Shown here: positions 20,199-29,834 of the stretch, one piece after another
Layout of the letters: each line of letters opens with the position of its first letter
Numbering within the stretch: position 1 is the stretch's first letter
Source: Mayamaea pseudoterrestris
Lineage: Eukaryota; Bacillariophyta; Bacillariophyceae; Sellaphorales; Sellaphoraceae
Length of the DNA stretch: 64,000 nt
NCBI GenBank assembly: GCA_027923505.1
Contig: BROI01000004.1
Span: forward strand, 124,001 to 188,000
Direction: 5' to 3'
Translations under genes and position numbers: made by a program
Notes under the pieces: generated by a model
The model's database searches: none
Seen by the model: only the letters and a program-made list of their open reading frames with translations
Told to the model about the DNA's origin: nothing

Positions 20199-21378
20199 AT
20201 GGCGCCCAACGATTATGACGATGATTTGGATGATGAGGAGGACGAGGATTCCGTAGATGACGTTGTCGCGACCAAGAAGAAGCGCGGCACCAAGAAGTGG
20301 AAGGGTAAGTTGTCGGATCAACGAGGATTGTGGTGATTCGCCGTGATTGTCGCAAGTTAACGGCAGTTCCAACCTTTCCTCACCTTTCTATTTGCTCTAT
20401 GAACAGATCCTAACAAGCCGAAGCGTGCCATGTCGGCATTCTTCCTCTACAGTCAGGCCTTCCGTGCCCAGACCAAGGAGGAGAATCCAGAAGCCTCCTT
20501 TGGAGAGTAAGTCATCGTAATGGGTTTTGTGCGAGCTCTTTGTGTCTCTTTTGGTTGTATTGAGTGTCTGCAAAAGTGAGAGTGTCGGAAAATTATCGGT
20601 CGAGGTACTTTTTCGTCGCGACTATCTTGCACGTGATTTTTGTGAGTGGGCTGCCTCGAGCAATGCGGCTGCACGGTTCATCGCGGTGCACAAGCACCAT
20701 CGCGAGAGGCCAGCGCAAGGACACCGCTGCTTCTTCGAGCACGTAGGACCTGGTACTGTTTCTACGTGTCGGGCCTGTCGCGTTGATCTCTCCACCACCA
20801 AAAGAGCGCCACGAGCTTCCATCGCGAGCGTTTGACGCGCTGGCAGTTGTCTGCGCGCGTCACGCGGGCAGAATTCAAATCGAATCTGACACCACGCAGA
20901 CAGACGGACAGAACGCAAATCTTTTGTGACGTCATTTTTCTAACCCTATCCTTTGGTCTTTCATTTTTGTTTCAGCATTGCCCGCCTCTTGGCGACCAAC
21001 TTTAAGGCTCTCCCGGAGAAGGAGCAGCGCAAGTGGGAAAAGAAGGCTGAACAGGACAAGGTTCGTTACCAGGAGGAGATGAAGGACTACGTTCCTGTAG
21101 ACGATCCATCTGGCGGCGGAGGTGGCGCACGCAAGGGAAAAAAGGCTAAGAAGGACCCATTGGCACCCAAGCGCAACATGTCGGCTTACTTTCTTTACTC
21201 GATTGATGCCCGCCCAAAGGTCAAGCTCGATCATCCGGAAGCGTCCTTTGGTGATATCGCTCGCCACATTTCCGAGCGCTTCAAGAGCTTGAGCGAGAAG
21301 GAGCGCAAGATTTGGGATACCAAGGCTGTTGCCGACAAGGAGCGCTACGAGCGCGAAATGTCCACGTACCAGGGGTAA
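20199..21378 (+). CDS. Double HMG-box chromatin protein
   Basis: Three exons (20199-20304, 20407-20506, 20976-21378) with introns of 102 and 469 nt give 202 residues. An acidic N-terminus (MAPNDYDDDLDDEEDEDS) is followed by two HMG boxes: box 1 from DPNKPKRAMSAFFLYSQAFR through FKALPEKEQRKWEKKA, and box 2 from DPLAPKRNMSAYFLYS through FKSLSEKERKIWDTKA, joined by a Gly/Lys linker. The boxes are of the non-sequence-specific HMGB type, which bend DNA in chromatin. Box 1 is split by the long intron between FGE and IARL; the boundary codon is GA/C. Both introns keep frame (phase 1, phase 2). Intron 2, 469 nt, is the longest in the window and contains a palindromic TGACGTCA at 20927-20934. The acidic region is N-terminal, whereas in animal HMGB1 it is C-terminal. 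Confidence 0.9.
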
Positions 21379-21541
21379 GCAGTGACCGGATGCACGATGT
21401 ATATGTTTGGAAACAAGAAAGACGGTCGATGCGCGCAATGATGAGTTAGCGTTGTCGATTGGAACGAGACGATTAGGAATGAGTCTCAATATGATTTTTA
21501 TATGTAGTCTTTCATTTATTCTGACTGGGAGCAAATCTTTC

Positions 21542-22283
21542 TTACTTGTTATCAGTAGCACGTAGCCCCTGCAGTAGCGATCCAAGCTGATAGGTGAAGA
21601 ATCCGAGAATGGTTGGCACCTCCATTAGACCCGACGATCGAAACTTGCCGACGAATATAAACAAAAGTATCAGAAAAGCGAACCGAGCCTGTCCAACACC
21701 AGCACCGCGAATTGCTTCGGCTTCTGTTGCCACTCCGCCAATTTGTTCCACGTACTTGCCCAGGCCGTAAGCGTACGCGAGTCCCTTGTGAATAAAGAAA
21801 GGGAACGTGAGAAGTGAGGATGCAATTGCGTTTCAAATGGCCTTTCTACCAACAAACAAGTACCAAGCAAGCTTGCAAAATGCGTAAATGACTTACAAGC
21901 GATGCTCCAAAGAGATACGAAAAGGCTACAAACGGATTCTCAAAGGCTGTCCAAAGGCCGCAAAAAATGGCAAAGGTTGTATACGCCGAGTAGACAATCA
22001 ATGCCTGCAGCTGCTGATTGTACTTGTCTTGCTCCTCTACCGCCAAGGATGTTTCAGCGGATTGTTTCAAGTCTTCCATGAGTGACTTTTGCTGCGACCA
22101 AAAATCGTTGCTGCTATTAGCATCTTGCTGCTGTTGTGCGAAACGCAGTGCCGAATCGTCGGAACGAAAGTGATGCCTCTCATATCGTTGAAAGACCTGA
22201 CTGATGCGTGACTGAAAGCTTACAGCCACATGAATGTAATTAGAAATGATCAATAAAGGTGTAAACAAGTGATTCCGTAGCAT
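21542..22283 (-). CDS. Predicted plastid membrane protein, unknown
   Basis: Two exons (22283-21897, 21784-21542) with a 112-nt phase-0 intron give 209 residues. The N-terminus is a hydrophobic signal ending in VAVSFQSR, with an aromatic residue at the likely cleavage point as in secondary-plastid presequences. A helical Gln-rich stretch follows, then hydrophobic segments (ALIVYSAYTTFAIFCGLW; FAFLILLFIFVGKF; a weaker one, PTILGFFTYQLGSLL). I do not recognise the family. The motif GLGKYVEQIGGVATEAEAIR lies between segments and is probably on one face of the membrane. Splicing at GCATCGCTT/GTAAGT keeps the frame, which otherwise ends soon after the donor. Confidence 0.7.
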
Positions 22284-22470
22284 ACTACAAGTAGTATTGG
22301 TGGCAAGAGATGTGCTGATGATGACAGGCGGTTTAAAATTTAAAATGTGATGGGCGACGAATGACGAATGGATCCGCGAAGTGAAGCCGATGCGACATTC
22401 TTGTGAGTCTTAATGCGACGCGCAAGAAAAAGCAGAACACAAAACCAACCAAACCTTCACCTCCATCACC

Positions 22471-23190
22471 ATGGCGTCTCTTCCGGCAAGCAACGACGCG
22501 GAAATATCCGCCGAAACCTCCCAACGAGTTTGTACGCACATGAACGAAGACCATGCCGTTTCTGTGTACGCCATGGCCAAATCCTTGCTGGCGCAGGATC
22601 CATCTGTAACTGCCAACGATAGCTTGACGGATGCGACACTGACACGCGTATCGCTGTCGGCCTGTCACATGCGAGCGATTCTCTGCAGCGGAAACGTTTG
22701 CGAAATGAAGCAACTGATATATCCATTGGAGCCTCCGCTAACTTCAGCATCCGAGCTGCGACCGCGGATGGTGGCGGTGCATCATAAAGTCACTCGCCCA
22801 AAAGTTACCTGGTTGTGGACCAAGCCGCTGTGTCGAGTCATATTGCCAGTGTCAATTGTTTTGCTGTATGCAACGTTTGTCATATGTATTGGAAATCTTG
22901 TCAGCTTAATAGAAAGCAAGGACATTGTTCATCAGCTCGTTTCCATGACGTTTGGATCGGCTCGCAACTTTGGTAATGTTGTTGCGTTTAGCGCTTGGTT
23001 CGTCGTTGTGGTTCATTCGGCGGAAGCTCTCTACGTGTTTTATCATGCAGTCAAGACTCTCAAGTTTCATCAAGATAGTGCATTATTGTGGTATGCCATG
23101 GTGACAATGTCTGGGTATCCTATTACGGCAGAGTTTCTCGATTTGCTAAAATTTCACCGAAAGACTCAAGCAGCCAAGAAGAAGAGTTGA
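22471..23190 (+). CDS. DUF2470 domain membrane protein
   Basis: 239 residues. The first 100 resemble DUF2470 (heme-utilisation-associated domain): SQRVCTHMNEDHAVSVYAMAKSL and the later LSACHMRAILCSG. The second half has three hydrophobic segments (about 122-147, 163-190 and a weaker one near 215-228) with EALYVFYHAVK between them, like the DUF4499-type membrane module that fungi and algae fuse to DUF2470. Substrate and site are unknown; a heme- or flavin-related role is a guess from the domain's usual company. Convergent with the mutarotase fusion gene, 40 bp apart. Confidence 0.75.
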   Translation: MASLPASNDAEISAETSQRVCTHMNEDHAVSVYAMAKSLLAQDPSVTANDSLTDATLTRVSLSACHMRAILCSGNVCEMKQLIYPLEPPLTSASELRPRMVAVHHKVTRPKVTWLWTKPLCRVILPVSIVLLYATFVICIGNLVSLIESKDIVHQLVSMTFGSARNFGNVVAFSAWFVVVVHSAEALYVFYHAVKTLKFHQDSALLWYAMVTMSGYPITAEFLDLLKFHRKTQAAKKKS

Positions 23191-23230
23191 GAACAAACAA
23201 GCATGAGTAAGCATTGAGTAATATAATGTC

Positions 23231-25294
23231 TTAGCTTTTATTTTGGAACGCTAGCATCGGGACAGGGTAAATGTCAGACGGAAACGTCGTTTGTAGAGTT
23301 TCCTTGACAAGAACAAGTCCAGCTTGCATCGCAATTGACTTCAAGTAGGACACTGATCGTGTGACAGAAGCATCTTGTACGTCAAGCACAAAATCTTCAG
23401 TAACGCAAGTATTTTCTTTGACGCAAATGTAGCCGCCATTGACAAGCGCCGACGCGCATCGCTGCAGGAAACGAATGGCGTCCTGATCCGTCAGGTAACA
23501 AAGCACCCATTGTATCCAAATCAGCGAATACACCGCAGAAGCCGGTTCCCAGTCTTGCAGTCCGCAGCAATAAAAGCGACACTTGCCGGCGTCATCACCA
23601 ATGTAGTCGGGCGCCGCCGAAATGAGACGCGACGACGACTCCACAAGGTCGCATCGCGGAACACCAAGAGGCAGCAGCAAACCTTTGGTGACGCGGCCAA
23701 TGCCAGCGCCGCACTCACATGCTGCTCCAGTAGACCACTCGAATGAAGCCAGCGATTGCAGCTCCTGAATGAACTGGAGCGAGCCTTTCAAGTCAGATTC
23801 GGAGATTTCAGCAAATCCGCCCAAGACGCCATCCAGAGACGCATCGCAGTGTTCTTCGTAGTAGTCGGCGGCACGATGATACCAGTCGGATGAGTCATTA
23901 CCGTAGACACCTTGCGACTCCCACATTTCTTGAGTTGATTCGTACGACCTGCCATGAGTGTCTGATCCGCGATAATCTTTTAGCGAGAAATCATCGCTTG
24001 CTGTATTCAAACGTTTATCAGAACCAAGCTCAAACTCGTACTCCATCGTGTGCGTATATCGAGGATCGTCTGGCGTCAGGATTTTGCACTTGCCTTTATA
24101 AAACTCGAAATGTGCAGCAGCATCGACCAAGATTGAATCAGGAAAGGACTGCGTCTCCAAACAAACGCCCTGCCACTGTCGGTAGACTGCGTTGTCTTTA
24201 CACAGACCCGGGCCCACGGAAACTCCATCCAAATAGTTTGCCGTGTAAAGCTGAACACCAGGAGCGTCGGATCGTACAGTGAGCCGTCGCTGGGATGCCT
24301 CGTGTTCCAAAATGCCAACGACTGACAAACATTCATTTTCGCCTGGAGTAACAATAATGTAATTGTGATCAAACCCATACGGCGTTCCGGCAGACGCACT
24401 ACCAGATCCAGAAACTGCAATGTCAGGAGCTACTCGCGACTTTGAAAAATTGTCGTTCGCCTCGACTTTGCTCAACGCCGCCTTTGCATGCCCATAATCA
24501 ACAAGAGCATTGCGCATCAGCCGACGTTTGGTCCAGTCCATGGCTGGATCGTCAGCAACGTCAACAACCTCACGTGTCGGTATGCCGGAAGCGTCAATGG
24601 GAGTGTAGGAGTTTGCGTACAGTTTTAGTTTGTGGTCAAGAACACCTTGTGGATCATCATGACGAGCAAGGTTCAGGTAGACATGCTGTGCGAGGTTAAC
24701 TGGAGTTGGGCAACTGTTTGCCTGCTGAGTAGCATCCATCTCTAGTCGCAATTTAGCTCCATTGTCGGTCGCTTGGAGCGAATATGTTGCAGTCACTAAA
24801 AGGGCGCCAGGATAGTGTTGATCCATGTTTGGCGATACGAGTGAGAATCGGACAGCAGTAGCAGCCTTGCCATCTTGCCCCTCTACTGATATCATTTGCG
24901 CATCCCAAATGCAATAACCGAATCCTTTTATTCCTCCATGCAAATGGTTCGGATCATTGTTGATTTCCAATTGAATGATTGGAGCATTGTCGTTGAGCTT
25001 CAATTCTCCCTTTCGTATTCGATTGGCAACTCGACCGACGATGCATCCAAAGTAGGCTGGATTGCCAGAATGCCAAGCGTCCAGAGGCGTCTTGTATCCC
25101 AATACAATGTCATCAAATTTGTTTGCATTGGCAGATGGAAGCAGTATATGCGTCACGGAAGCCCCGAGGGACGAAAGTTTGACGCAAACGCCATTTTCGA
25201 GGGATAGCGAAAAGGTTTGAATCGATTGCTCGACACCAGTGTCCTTGTCGGTCACTAAATATGAATCGCCTTGTATGGGTGCAGCAAAAGGCAT
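23231..25294 (-). CDS. Fusion: galactose mutarotase + protein N-terminal methyltransferase (NTMT1-like)
   Basis: One uninterrupted frame of 687 residues encodes two enzymes. Residues about 15-400 are an aldose 1-epimerase: DPNHLHGGIKGFGYCIWDA, the catalytic His in VNLAQHVYLNL, FDHNYIIV and the catalytic Glu in GVCLETQSFPDS. Residues about 465-687 match human NTMT1: a Trp-Tyr start (DWYHRAADYYEE), DGVLGGFAEIS, the AdoMet-binding loop CGAGIGRVTKGLLLPLG, FYCCGLQDWEP, WIQWVLCYLTDQD, FVLDVQDASVTRS and FPSDIYPVPMLAFQ. The mutarotase interconverts sugar anomers; NTMT1 methylates the alpha-amine of X-Pro-Lys proteins. I recall His (GHLTDQ) where this protein has Tyr (CYLTDQ); the Asp pair in the LDxxD motif is kept. 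An acidic linker of about 60 residues joins the domains. No stop or plausible intron separates them. Confidence 0.9.
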   Translation of the reverse strand: MPFAAPIQGDSYLVTDKDTGVEQSIQTFSLSLENGVCVKLSSLGASVTHILLPSANANKFDDIVLGYKTPLDAWHSGNPAYFGCIVGRVANRIRKGELKLNDNAPIIQLEINNDPNHLHGGIKGFGYCIWDAQMISVEGQDGKAATAVRFSLVSPNMDQHYPGALLVTATYSLQATDNGAKLRLEMDATQQANSCPTPVNLAQHVYLNLARHDDPQGVLDHKLKLYANSYTPIDASGIPTREVVDVADDPAMDWTKRRLMRNALVDYGHAKAALSKVEANDNFSKSRVAPDIAVSGSGSASAGTPYGFDHNYIIVTPGENECLSVVGILEHEASQRRLTVRSDAPGVQLYTANYLDGVSVGPGLCKDNAVYRQWQGVCLETQSFPDSILVDAAAHFEFYKGKCKILTPDDPRYTHTMEYEFELGSDKRLNTASDDFSLKDYRGSDTHGRSYESTQEMWESQGVYGNDSSDWYHRAADYYEEHCDASLDGVLGGFAEISESDLKGSLQFIQELQSLASFEWSTGAACECGAGIGRVTKGLLLPLGVPRCDLVESSSRLISAAPDYIGDDAGKCRFYCCGLQDWEPASAVYSLIWIQWVLCYLTDQDAIRFLQRCASALVNGGYICVKENTCVTEDFVLDVQDASVTRSVSYLKSIAMQAGLVLVKETLQTTFPSDIYPVPMLAFQNKS

Positions 25295-25557
25295 GAATTC
25301 GAGTGTCTTTACAGTTAAGACGCGGCAACGCCGATGCTAGGTTTGATCCTCGTCGTCGATTACTTTGTTCTTGGTTGGAAACGCGATGCGGGACGTGCCG
25401 ATCTTGTCGCTTCCAAGTCGCAACGGTACTTCTCGACGTCAGTCGTTGATGAGTCACATGGCGCGATCTTTCGATCCACCATGATGAAAGGTTTGGCATC
25501 TCGTTTCAGACTGCTCCAACCGGTCCGTCTGACAATTTTCAACCTTCAGCTAGCATA

Positions 25558-26301
25558 ATGAAGCTTGCACTCATACTCACCATATCTGTGCCTCTGGTGG
25601 CATCGTTCCAGACTGGAGGAATCTCCTCCCAAAGACGACCAGCGACAACGACAAGATTGATGTCATCAACATCCAGCACCACGCGCCACGACTTTATTGT
25701 ATCGTCTGCGGCAACAATTATCGCCGGATGCGTCTTGTCGCCGCAACATGCTGCGGCTCGAGGTCGCGCCACCTTGGAGCAAAGCTACGAACGCTACGTG
25801 CCACGCATCAAGGCCGGCGGCGAATTCTACGGTAGGGATCTCAAGAATCTTGTTGGCGCCAACGACTGGAGCGGCATCAAGAAGGCACTCGCCGACGTTC
25901 CGGAACGAACCAAGGAAGACTTGATGAAGTCGGATGCGGGAGTGGCAGCGCGAGCGAGGCAGGCGGGTGGTTTCTCCGATGCTCGCGTGCTGACGGCTGC
26001 TGACTTGTACGCAGGTTCCTTTTCGGATAATTCCATTACTCCAAAGACAAAGAAGATGAAGGCTGCCATTGCAACTGTGCGTACGTCAGTGGAAGGCATG
26101 CAGAGTGTTGCACGACAGGCTCTAGGTGAGGAAGGTGGCGGCGGTTTGTTTGGGCTAGGCAAGTCCAAGCCTAATGAAGTTGAACTTGAAAAGAAGCTTC
26201 GTGAATACTATGTCGCCGGAGGAAATGCTTGGAATGAATACATTCTGGCTGCCAATGACGACTTGGCTCTCAAGTTTGATCGGTTGCCGTTTATCAAATA
26301 G
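25558..26301 (+). CDS. Thylakoid-lumen four-helix protein, PsbQ/Psb31-like
   Basis: 247 residues. The N-terminus is tripartite: signal peptide ending in LVASFQTG (Phe at +1), a Ser/Thr/Arg-rich transit region, and a second hydrophobic segment (FIVSSAATIIAGCVL) ending in HAAARG, as for proteins entering the thylakoid lumen. The mature part, about 175 residues, is all helical (SYERYVPRIKAGGEFYGRDL; DWSGIKKALADVPERT; KKMKAAIATVRTSVEGMQSVA; EKKLREYYVAGGNAWNEYI), which suggests the four-helix bundle of PsbQ and the diatom extrinsic subunit Psb31. Such proteins cap the oxygen-evolving side of photosystem II. The exact subfamily is not certain from reading alone; the targeting and fold are the stronger part. 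No classical twin-arginine pair precedes the second signal. Confidence 0.65.
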   Translation: MKLALILTISVPLVASFQTGGISSQRRPATTTRLMSSTSSTTRHDFIVSSAATIIAGCVLSPQHAAARGRATLEQSYERYVPRIKAGGEFYGRDLKNLVGANDWSGIKKALADVPERTKEDLMKSDAGVAARARQAGGFSDARVLTAADLYAGSFSDNSITPKTKKMKAAIATVRTSVEGMQSVARQALGEEGGGGLFGLGKSKPNEVELEKKLREYYVAGGNAWNEYILAANDDLALKFDRLPFIK

Positions 26302-26636
26302 AGCCAACTTGTAAAGCTCAACTATACTCAAGGGAGTCTGATCTCATGGCCTACTCGTACTGACACTCAGGATTCGGGCAATCAGCTGCTAATAACTGCT
26401 ATAATAGGATATCGTTGCTAGAAGAATGAATAGCTGTAGTTACATTCAAAGGTAGGGGTAGAGTGGCTGAAGCTGCGGCTAGATGCTCACAACGATCCAA
26501 GTAACACTGTCTCATCGGCAACCGCTCCGACACTGATCGAATGAGCGACGACCGCGGACGACCATGAACATCCTTGCTGCGCTTCAAGGTCAGCCCTCTC
26601 ATTCACTTGTTCCTCCGACTGGTGTAGTTTTTGATC
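26302..26636. other. Intergenic region
   Basis: 335 bp between two plus-strand genes; expected to hold the 3' UTR of the lumenal-protein gene and the promoter of the PITH gene. I see no RNA gene or repeat. Confidence 0.6.
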
Positions 26637-27394
26637 ATGAACATGTTTCCAGGAGCAGCAGGAGCTGCAGCCGGAGCTCTTGCGGAAGAAAAGGATGACG
26701 GAAAGATGCTCGACCTTCGTGACAAGATTGATTCCGCAATGTCGTACGCCAAGAATGAAGCTTCCGGCTACCCAATGTCGAACTTATTCATTGGCGACAG
26801 TCGATTGGGATGCAAGAGTGATACGGATGAGCAAATGATTATTCATATTGAGTTTCAGGAGTTTGTAAAGGTATATTATCATGATTGATTATTGCTAGCA
26901 GGATCATTATTGGCTCTGCTTTTTCTTGCTTGCAATGCTCACTCCTTCCTCAATGCGAACAGCTTCGTAGCATCAAATGGACTGAATATAACAATGGAAT
27001 CGACCCTGAAAGCAACCCAAGCAAGGTCCATCTCTACGTCAACCGCGCCAACCTTGGCTTTGAAGACTGCGAGGATGTCGAGGCAACGCAAACGATTCAA
27101 TTGACTGCAGAAGATTTGAAGGAGAACGCACCACCGACGCAGCTGAAGTATGTCAAATTCCAGCGCGTCAAGACTTTGACGATTTTTATCGAAGACAATC
27201 AAGGCGGCGAAGTGTCTGCCCTCGGAGGAATCAAGTTTTTTGGTCGGGTGCGTATTGGCTCATGAGTGGGCTTATCTCATCTTTTTTATTGGTTTGTCAT
27301 TGATGTCTGACAAATTCTTTTATTTGCCTGTCTCTCCTGCCAGCCCGTCGACAATGTCAATATGGCCGACTTCAAGAAGCAACCAGAGAATTAG
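26637..27394 (+). CDS. PITH-domain protein (TXNL1 C-terminal-like)
   Basis: Three exons (26637-26870, 26963-27247, 27344-27394) with phase-0 introns of 92 and 96 nt give 189 residues. After a short Ala/Gly-rich start, nearly the whole protein is a PITH domain: SGYPMSNLFIGDSRLGCKSD, QMIIHIEFQEFVK, LRSIKWTEYN, KVHLYVNRANLGFEDCEDVEAT, then the end FFGRPVDNVNMADFKKQ. PITH domains, as in TXNL1, dock on the 26S proteasome. There is no thioredoxin domain, so this is the stand-alone type (PITHD1-like). The last 17 codons, on a 51-nt exon, complete the conserved end; without them the frame continues as FFGRVRIGS. It ends 37 bp from the stop of the convergent EEP gene. Confidence 0.88.
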
Positions 27395-27431
27395 ACGAGT
27401 ATAAAATACACAGAAGTAATTACTATAAATG

Positions 27432-28926
27432 CTATGGTGAAATTGAGAATGATGCTGCGATTGGAAGATGGTCGGATGGCTCGTCTTTATTTGGACAAGG
27501 AGCATCGCACAAAAAGTCCATTACAGCGTATGGCTTTACGACTGCCGAGCAGTACATGCGATCATACCGCGACTGAAAGAGGCCAACATCAGGTAGAGGT
27601 TCGCCGAGAACGGCCATGTCGTATGCAATGCCCCAGAATTTGCCTTGGCGTAGTTCAGCCTGATATACGTTGACGAATCCATCGTAGTTGAGGACACCGT
27701 CTTGCGGAAGCTTGATTCTATCCTTGGCGGCGTCGGATCCTCCTTTCCCGTCGCTCTTTCCATCGTCCTTCCAGCCCATTTGTTTAGCAGCCTCTCGGAA
27801 CTCGCTTCCGCGCCCAAGCTGTCCATTAATCTTGATGAGCCATCCTTCCACATCCTCAACGCTCATTACTTTCTCGCCCAATGGCGACACTGTCGTGGCC
27901 ATTCGGTCATGAATTCTCCGCAGTCTCTCCAGCATGCTCACCGACAGCTTGGGATTCTCGTAGCTCGTTCCGTCGCCTGATTCTACCATGGTCGAAATGA
28001 GTTCACTCACCACCAGTGTCGCGGGAGGCTCGCGATGAGTGACGGTCGCCATGACGTCGACGAGTGGCTGTTCCAGTCGCAATTCTTTCCGACTCGACAC
28101 GACGGGTTCACCATCCTCCAAAAAGGTTTCGTCCAGTTTCCTATCCTCGAGTAGGCGCACGGCTCCGCATTCAAGACCACCGTTAAAGTCTCCGCATACA
28201 ATGACGGGAATATTCTCGGGCTTTTCTTCTATATAAGAGTGTTGACGATCGATATGGGTGAGTACATCTGATCGTATCAACATGTAGCAGCAACCATCTC
28301 GCATACGCACCTCTTCGCTTCTTGGCAAGGTTCACGACGGCCCCAATGCCTTCAATAAGCTGTCGCACCCGTCGCTTTCCTTCCTTGCCCGCTTGCAAGT
28401 GGCAGTTTAACACATACAAGGTCTTGTCGCATTGTTTCGTTTGACGCGTCGTCTCATCTTCATTGATTGCTGCTGCCAATGACTCCTTTACTTGAAAGGC
28501 TGTCAGCAGCGTCCGGTCCTTGTGCACGGGCGGCGACACCAGCTCGAGCTTGTCACGCTTCCAAAACGTGGCGGGCCGAAACCGTCCCCGCTTGAACATT
28601 TCGCAGTCGTATCCAAGCTCCGTCATGAATCTAAAGTCGTCTTGAAACGACACTGGAGCGACTTCCTGAAGACAGACTACATCGGCGTTGATGGTTTGCA
28701 TGCGCTGCTGCAGCAAGTCTCTGCGATGCCCCCACTGGGAAATATGCAACTGCTCCTCCGACAGTGGAGGCGAGTACATTTTGTAGTTCCACCATCCATC
28801 AATCGAGTTTGGCAGCAAAACGTTGTAGCTCAAGACGGAAACGTGCCATGCTGCTGCTGCAACGTCAGAAGAAGGAGGTGCAGGAAAGCAGGTTGGTCCA
28901 ATCAGATGCTGGACTGGCTGAAGCAT
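27432..28926 (-). CDS. EF-hand-containing EEP-family phosphatase/nuclease
   Basis: Two exons (28926-28311, 28228-27432) with an 82-nt phase-1 intron give 470 residues. EEP catalytic motifs in order: LSYNVLLPNSI, the metal-binding Glu in VVCLQEV, NCHLQ, VIVCGDFNGG, and the final SDHLPIAA with catalytic Asp/His. An inserted segment (about residues 320-420) has EF-hand-like character (KLPQDGVLNYDGFVNVYQ). I recall plant proteins described as calcium-binding endonuclease/exonuclease/phosphatase, and this order looks the same. Members of the CCR4/nocturnin-like branch cleave poly(A), nucleotides or phosphodiesters; the substrate here is unknown. The donor is GTGCGT, used by several introns in this window. 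Confidence 0.86.
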
Positions 28927-29219
28927 GGCTTGCTGTTAATTTCTGGATACCGTAGATACCGGAAGATGCGTTTTGATGGAAATGTGTTTGCTTGCCTTTT
29001 GTGGATGCAGTTTGCTTTTTGCTCATCGTCAACTCGAAAAGAAGCAGATGTCGTTTTCAAAACCGCTTCATTCCGCTGCGACACAAACACGCGACGAGAC
29101 TTCCAGCTTGGCCATGGGCGTCCACCACCCGTCCATTTCCGCACGACATATTCACGTCAAGAGCAATTGAGGGTCTCTAGGTTCGTCGCTGACATCCCAA
29201 TAAATATTTAACAATCAGC
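28927..29219. other. Divergent promoter region, EEP nuclease and mL54
   Basis: 293 bp between the start of the nuclease gene (minus) and mL54 (plus). The plus frame running through it (28492-29211) is antisense to the nuclease and has no family resemblance. Nothing else seen. Confidence 0.55.
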
Positions 29220-29582
29220 ATGAGTCTTTTATTTAGATCAGTTGCTTCGCGAACGACCCGCTCCTTGCTTTCTTCCATACCAGCATCAGCTACTGCTCGT
29301 CATGGTGCTGCTGTCGCTGCCATTCACTCCACAAGTCACGCGCAGCTCCCCATGACACCAGGAACCCCCATTCCTGGACTCGATTTCATCAAGAATCAAG
29401 ACCCTCCCGTCGCCTTGGATGAATATCCAGAATGGCTGCACCAGTTGCCACTAAAGTCGCTGGCGCAGCTGCGACGCATGCCGGAAGCGGAAGCGACGGA
29501 TCGCGAAAAGATGCGCTACTTGAAACTGACGCGCAAAATACTCATCAAGCAACGTAACGAAGTGGCGAGTGCGAGTAAATAA
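29220..29582 (+). CDS. mL54: Mitochondrial ribosomal protein mL54
   Basis: 120 residues. The first 35 are Ser/Arg/Ala-rich without acids (MSLLFRSVASRTTRSLLSS), a typical mitochondrial presequence. The rest carries the mL54 signature DEYPEWLHQLPLKSLAQLRR followed by a basic helix (EKMRYLKLTRKILIKQRN). mL54 is a small protein of the mitochondrial large ribosomal subunit. Length and order match the family, which is usually 100-140 residues. Confidence 0.78.
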   Translation: MSLLFRSVASRTTRSLLSSIPASATARHGAAVAAIHSTSHAQLPMTPGTPIPGLDFIKNQDPPVALDEYPEWLHQLPLKSLAQLRRMPEAEATDREKMRYLKLTRKILIKQRNEVASASK

Positions 29583-29834
29583 GAAATGTAGTCGTTGGTT
29601 GTGGTAATATGCTAATTGGTGGTATTGATGCGAGCAAGGCGCAAACTACAAGGGAAAACGTTGCTCACTGAAGGAGAGCTTAATATAATATTTTAGAGTG
29701 CAATACGACTAAATAAAAAATCTATTAGCATCATACTGGCGCTTCTTTGGTACGTTGCATGATCGCTCCCGTTGCTCGTAGGACTACTGGCTGACGGGAT
29801 ATTTGCAGACGCGCCTGTCTTTCACCTCCACTTA

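Noticed and set aside
20927-20934. CRE-like sites (TGACGTCA here; GACGTCA near 13876, 25435 and 42327)
   Set aside because: The seven-base core is expected several times by chance in 64 kb, so its presence in some promoters is not evidence of control.
28492-29211. 239-codon plus frame
   Set aside because: Mostly antisense to the EEP nuclease, whose catalytic motifs are clear on the minus strand.
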